DNA of 10,064 nt, from contig JANYKP010000206.1 of assembly GCA_025358195.1 (NCBI GenBank), positions 1 through 10,064 on the forward strand. Direction: 5' to 3'. Shown in pieces: positions 7,363-10,064 of this stretch; positions within the stretch are counted from its first letter, which is position 1; each line of letters opens with the position of its first letter. A model generated the notes under the pieces. It worked only from the letters and a program-made list of their open reading frames with translations. It had not been told where the DNA came from and made no database searches. The position numbers and the translations under genes are program-made. This stretch comes from Cyclobacteriaceae bacterium (GTDB lineage: Bacteria > Bacteroidota > Bacteroidia > Cytophagales > Cyclobacteriaceae).

Positions 7363-7389
7363 TTCTCCCGATAGAAGTTATCGGGAGAA
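7363..7389. repeat. 11-bp palindrome after ppsA, possible repetitive extragenic element
   Basis: TTCTCCCGATA (7363-7373) and TATCGGGAGAA (7379-7389) form a perfect 11-bp stem around GAAGT. It lies 45 bp after the ppsA stop and is followed by only a short A-run, with no T-tract, so it is not the terminator, which comes about 35 bp later. The CCCGATA/TATCGGG core resembles palindromic words I associate with Bacteroidota intergenic regions. The preceding stretch (7320-7350) is GC-rich with CTCT/AGAG pairing potential and may belong to the same element. Confidence 0.55.
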
Positions 7390-7423
7390 AAAGGTACAAG
7401 GAGTTTTAACGATGTCCATAAAC

Positions 7424-7455
7424 AACAAACCCCTGCTTACTCAGGGGTTTGTTTT
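7424..7455. terminator. Bidirectional intrinsic terminator between ppsA and the DUF2795 gene
   Basis: Perfect 12-bp inverted repeat AACAAACCCCTG (7424-7435) and CAGGGGTTTGTT (7442-7453) with a 6-nt loop. T-rich sequence follows on the plus strand, and T-rich sequence also follows on the minus strand. It sits between convergent genes and probably ends both transcripts. Confidence 0.9.
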
Positions 7456-7479
7456 CTTTATGAAGTCTTTGTATGACAA

Positions 7480-7701
7480 TTAATATTCGTCTTCGTTAAA
7501 AAAGAAATCTTCTTTGGTGGGATAATCCGGCCAGATCTCTTCAATACTTTCGTAAGGCTGGCCATCGTCTTCCAGTTCCTGGAGGTTTTCAACTACCTCC
7601 AACGGTGCGCCCGAACGGATGGAAAAGTCAATTAATTCATCTTTCGTGGCAGGCCAGGGGGCGTCCTCGAGGTATGATGCCAGTTCCAATGTCCAGTACA
7701 T
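7480..7701 (-). CDS. Small acidic DUF2795 family protein
   Basis: A 73-residue, strongly acidic soluble protein with no signal peptide or membrane segment. The central part, KDELIDFSIRSGAP followed by EVVENLQELEDDGQPYESIEEIW (residues 20-57 overall), has the pattern of the DUF2795 family: a short helix, Gly-Ala-Pro, then a helix with an L-x-x-L core and Y-x-S. The function of the family is not established. The C-terminus is rich in Phe, Asp and Glu (about 64-73). Two ATGs are possible, at 7710 and 7701. I chose 7701 because the promoter at 7723-7752 predicts a transcript start near 7715-7718, which would leave only about 5-8 nt before the first, and because the conserved protein as I recall it begins MYWTLELASYL. 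It is convergent with ppsA and divergent from ettA. The gene call is confident; the role is unknown. Confidence 0.88.
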   Translation of the reverse strand: MYWTLELASYLEDAPWPATKDELIDFSIRSGAPLEVVENLQELEDDGQPYESIEEIWPDYPTKEDFFFNEDEY

Positions 7702-7722
7702 AGTCCGCATTTAAAATTTCCG

Positions 7723-7752
7723 CAAAAATAGAATTAAATACTACATAGTCAA
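7723..7752 (-). promoter_or_regulatory. Bacteroidota-type sigma-A promoter for the DUF2795 gene
   Basis: Read on the minus strand, TTG (7752-7750), a 19-bp spacer and TATTTTTG (7730-7723) match TTG-N19-TAnnTTTG exactly, with the same -7 octamer as the queA promoter. The expected transcript start near 7715-7718 leaves a leader of about 14-17 nt before the chosen ATG at 7701. The TTG box lies inside the left arm of the inverted repeat at 7748-7835. Confidence 0.8.
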
Positions 7753-7835
7753 TAGTCATGCTTCGATAGTTTCAAAACCGAAAAAGTAACCTCATTTTAA
7801 GGATTCCTGGCACGCCCCACCTATGGACTATTGAC
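7748..7835. repeat. Inverted repeat pair between the DUF2795 gene and ettA
   Basis: GTCAATAGTC (7748-7757) and GACTATTGAC (7826-7835) are perfect 10-bp inverted copies about 68 bp apart; allowing one extra base they continue for two or three more positions. No gene lies between them. The arms could be two copies of an intergenic repeat word, the ends of a small decayed element, or a binding site pair in the divergent promoter region. For ettA, a weak promoter-like CATATTTG (7845-7852) lies just beyond the right arm. Confidence 0.5.
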
Positions 7836-7872
7836 CAAAACAACCATATTTGCGCTTCTAACAAAAAGCTTC

Positions 7873-9555
7873 ATGGCAGACGAAAAAATCATCTTTTCGA
7901 TGACGGGCGTTAACAAAATATATCCGCCCAGTAAACAAGTACTTAAGAATATTTATCTCTCTTTTTTCTATGGCGCCAAGATCGGCGTCCTGGGTCTGAA
8001 TGGATCAGGAAAATCTTCGCTCTTGCGCATCATCGCGGGGATAGACAAGGAATTCCAGGGAGAAGTTGTGTCCGATCAAACCTTTAGCGTTGGAATGTTG
8101 GAGCAAGAGCCGCAACTGGACAAAACAAAAACAGTAAAAGAGATCGTCGAAGAGGGTGTGAAAGAAATAGCCGACCTGCTAAAAGAATTTGAAGCCATCA
8201 ATGAAAAATTTGGAGACCCTGCTGTCATGGAGGACCCCAACAAAATGGAGAAGCTCATTGAAAAGCAAGGGGCTATCCAGGAGAAATTAGATGCAGTGAA
8301 CGCCTGGGAACTTGACCATAAACTCGAGCGCGCTATGGATGCACTCCGATGTCCGCCGCCCGATGCAAAAGTAGAATACCTTTCCGGTGGTGAAAAAAGA
8401 AGAATCGCACTGTGCCGGTTGTTGCTGCAAGAACCCGATGTATTACTCCTGGATGAGCCGACTAACCACCTTGACGCTGAATCGGTACAATGGTTAGAAG
8501 AACATCTTCGCCAATACAAAGGAACGATCATCGCGGTAACCCACGACCGTTACTTCCTCGATAATGTTGCCGGCTGGATCCTGGAACTCGATCGCGGTGA
8601 AGGCATTCCCTGGAAAGGAAATTATTCTTCCTGGCTCGACCAAAAACAGAAACGATTGAAGAGCGAAGAAAAAACCGAGTCGAAGCGGCAAAAAGCATTG
8701 GAGCGGGAGTTGGAGTGGGTGCGCATGAATCCCAAAGGCCGCCAGGCAAAAGGTAAAGCGCGCTTGACGGCTTATGAAAAACTCATTGGTCAGGAAGGTC
8801 GCGAAAAAGAAGAGAAGCTGGAGCTCTACATTCCACCAGGTCCACGCCTCGGAAACAAGGTGATCGAAGCCGCAGGAGTTTCCAAAGCGTATGGCGATAA
8901 ACTTTTATATGAGAACCTGACCTTTTCGCTGCCACCTGCAGGTATTGTGGGCATCATCGGACCGAACGGAGCCGGTAAAACCACACTCTTTAAAATGATC
9001 ATTGGAAAAGAAAAACCGGATACCGGAACATTCTCCCTAGGAGATACGGTGAAGATCGCCTATGTCGACCAGGAGCACGATGATCTTAAACCGGAAGACT
9101 CCGTCTTTCAGGCCATCACCGGGGGAAATGATTTGATATTGTTGGGTGGAAAAGAAATGAACGCGCGTGCATACGTAAGTAAATTCAATTTCAGCGGCAC
9201 CGATCAACAGAAGAAAGTAAAAGAACTTTCCGGCGGTATGCGAAGCCGTGCCCATCTGGCAATTGCACTAAAACAGGGTGGCAATCTCCTGCTACTGGAT
9301 GAACCAACCAATGACCTGGACGTGAACACCCTTCGCTCACTGGAAGAAGCGCTGGAAAATTTTGGCGGGTGTGCAGTCATTATCTCCCACGACCGCTGGT
9401 TCCTCGACCGCGTGTGTACACACATCCTTGCGTTTGAAGGAGACTCTCAGATTTTCTGGTATGAAGGCAGCTTTAGTGATTACGAAGAAAATAAGAAGAA
9501 GCGATTGGGGGATGATCAGCCGCACAGGATTAAGTATAAGAAACTTGTGAAATAG
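7873..9555 (+). CDS. ettA: ABC-F translation factor EttA (energy-dependent translational throttle protein)
   Basis: Soluble ABC-F ATPase that binds the ribosomal E site and, in E. coli, gates entry of 70S initiation complexes into elongation according to the ATP/ADP ratio. From the ATG at 7873 it has 560 residues (E. coli about 555). A TTG at 7831 is in frame but would add 14 residues foreign to the family. Domain 1: Walker A GLNGSGKS (41-48), the arm insertion (about 88-140), signature LSGGE (170-174), Walker B with Glu195 and DEPTNHLD, His224. The charged linker of the ABC-F type spans about 255-320. Domain 2: Walker A GPNGAGKT (363-370), signature LSGGM (452-456), Walker B with Glu477 and DEPTNDLD, His506. 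The C-terminus ends RIKYKKLVK, as in EttA. There are no membrane segments, so it is not a transporter. The odd point is Met456, where the second signature usually has Glu. It is divergent from the DUF2795 gene and convergent with the dehydrogenase gene. Identification is confident. Confidence 0.94.
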   Translation: MADEKIIFSMTGVNKIYPPSKQVLKNIYLSFFYGAKIGVLGLNGSGKSSLLRIIAGIDKEFQGEVVSDQTFSVGMLEQEPQLDKTKTVKEIVEEGVKEIADLLKEFEAINEKFGDPAVMEDPNKMEKLIEKQGAIQEKLDAVNAWELDHKLERAMDALRCPPPDAKVEYLSGGEKRRIALCRLLLQEPDVLLLDEPTNHLDAESVQWLEEHLRQYKGTIIAVTHDRYFLDNVAGWILELDRGEGIPWKGNYSSWLDQKQKRLKSEEKTESKRQKALERELEWVRMNPKGRQAKGKARLTAYEKLIGQEGREKEEKLELYIPPGPRLGNKVIEAAGVSKAYGDKLLYENLTFSLPPAGIVGIIGPNGAGKTTLFKMIIGKEKPDTGTFSLGDTVKIAYVDQEHDDLKPEDSVFQAITGGNDLILLGGKEMNARAYVSKFNFSGTDQQKKVKELSGGMRSRAHLAIALKQGGNLLLLDEPTNDLDVNTLRSLEEALENFGGCAVIISHDRWFLDRVCTHILAFEGDSQIFWYEGSFSDYEENKKKRLGDDQPHRIKYKKLVK

Positions 9556-9565
9556 ATCTGGATTC

Positions 9566-9681
9566 TGGTTGCTGGGCACTGGCAGGATTGTCTTAAGAGA
9601 TTTTGCAGAGTTCTAATATATACTAATAGCTTGGTAATAAGTTCCAGTAGCAAGAACCTGGCACCGGGAACCCAGCAACCA
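9566..9681. repeat. Inverted repeat pair in the gap between ettA and the dehydrogenase gene
   Basis: TGGTTGCTGGG (9566-9576) and CCCAGCAACCA (9671-9681) are perfect 11-bp inverted copies spanning almost the whole gap. Looser similarity continues inward (CACTGGCAGG against the complement of CCTGGCACCG) if about 4-5 extra bases are allowed. The interior is AT-rich (about 9597-9640) and holds one copy of the 14-bp word CAGGATTGTCTTAA (9583-9596). No obvious U-tract terminator is present for either convergent gene, so the large stem-loop may serve that end, or the arms are copies of an intergenic repeat. Confidence 0.5.
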
Positions 9682-9682
9682 A

Positions 9683-10064
9683 TTACAAGCTCGCCATATC
9701 AATCACAAAACGGTATTTCACATCATTCCTGAGGATTCGCTCATACGCCGCGTTGATATCCTTGATGGCAATCACCTCCACATCGGACATGATGTTGCGT
9801 TCGGCGCAATAGTCAAGCATTTCCTGAGTTTCCCTGATTCCTCCAATCAACGAACCACCCAATGATTTTCGTCCGCCAATTAAAGAAAAGTGTTGGACAG
9901 CTGACGGTGCCGGTGGAACACCAACAACGATCAGGGCCCCGTCTCTTCGCAAGAGACCCAGGTATTGATTAAGGTCGTGCTGTGCTGAAACAGTGTCAAT
10001 AATAAAATCAAAATGATTGCGAAGGGATTTAAGAACCGATTCATTTGTTGTATGCGCAAAGTGA
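9683..10064 (-). CDS. Zinc-type NAD(P)-dependent alcohol dehydrogenase, C-terminal part (cut by the window edge)
   Basis: The last 126 residues of a medium-chain dehydrogenase/reductase of the cinnamyl-alcohol dehydrogenase/YahK group, which interconverts aldehydes and primary alcohols with NAD(P)H; the substrate cannot be told. The frame is open to the right edge, so the catalytic zinc-site and glycine-rich nucleotide-binding residues lie outside. Visible family features, numbered from the edge: FDFIIDTVSAQ (about 18-28), DGALIVVGVP (about 42-51), SLGGSLIGGIRETQEMLDYC (about 67-86) and the C-terminal KYRFVIDMASL. A complete member has about 350 residues, so roughly the C-terminal third is present. 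The sequence is intact, with no frameshift. It is convergent with ettA across a 127-bp gap. The subfamily call rests on the GGIRETQEMLD and C-terminal motifs and is confident; the gene name is left open. Confidence 0.9.
   Translation of the reverse strand, partial: HFAHTTNESVLKSLRNHFDFIIDTVSAQHDLNQYLGLLRRDGALIVVGVPPAPSAVQHFSLIGGRKSLGGSLIGGIRETQEMLDYCAERNIMSDVEVIAIKDINAAYERILRNDVKYRFVIDMASL

Noticed and set aside
7412..7483. 23-codon reading frame preceded by an AGGAG-like sequence
   Set aside because: It runs through the terminator hairpin and into the end of the DUF2795 gene; the purine-rich sequence is probably chance, as this organism shows little Shine-Dalgarno use.
7845..7852. CATATTTG as an ettA promoter -7 element
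   Set aside because: One mismatch in the -7 element and no TTG at the right distance (ATG instead); too weak to call.
7831..7872. TTG start of ettA at 7831
   Set aside because: It would add 14 residues absent from EttA proteins; the ATG at 7873 gives the normal length.

Overview
The window looks like an ordinary chromosomal housekeeping segment from a member of the phylum Bacteroidota, probably a Cytophagales-like lineage; the exact genus cannot be read from it. Three things support this. Two intergenic sites match the Bacteroidota sigma-A promoter TTG-N19-TAnnTTTG exactly. Genes generally lack Shine-Dalgarno sequences in front of their starts. The QueA, EttA and small DUF2795 proteins have the sequence character I associate with that phylum. 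I see no phage genes, transposase, CRISPR array, tRNA or rRNA.

Layout, left to right: recA (+) is convergent with a MacB/FtsX-type ABC transporter permease (-), and the two share a bidirectional terminator. A 429-bp gap follows, with a clear promoter and a leader of about 165 nt in front of queA (+). A strong terminator separates queA from ispD (+), which begins with TTG. A 129-bp gap with two hairpins leads to ppsA (+), which is convergent with a small DUF2795 gene (-) across a second bidirectional terminator and a separate palindrome. The DUF2795 gene has its own near-leaderless promoter and is divergent from ettA (+), an ABC-F translation factor. ettA is convergent with the C-terminal part of a zinc-type alcohol dehydrogenase (-), which runs off the right edge.

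The genes do not form one pathway. They cover DNA recombination and repair (recA), export or envelope function (permease), tRNA queuosine modification (queA), isoprenoid precursor synthesis (ispD), gluconeogenesis (ppsA), translation control by energy state (ettA) and aldehyde/alcohol redox (adh). Most appear to be single-gene transcription units.

I found no convincing new system. The points worth a second look are modest: inverted repeat words in the intergenic regions flanking ettA, a 14-bp word shared by two intergenic gaps, a bulged hairpin just upstream of ppsA, the long queA leader, an unusual ABC signature residue in EttA, and an IspD with a TTG start and a charged insertion.
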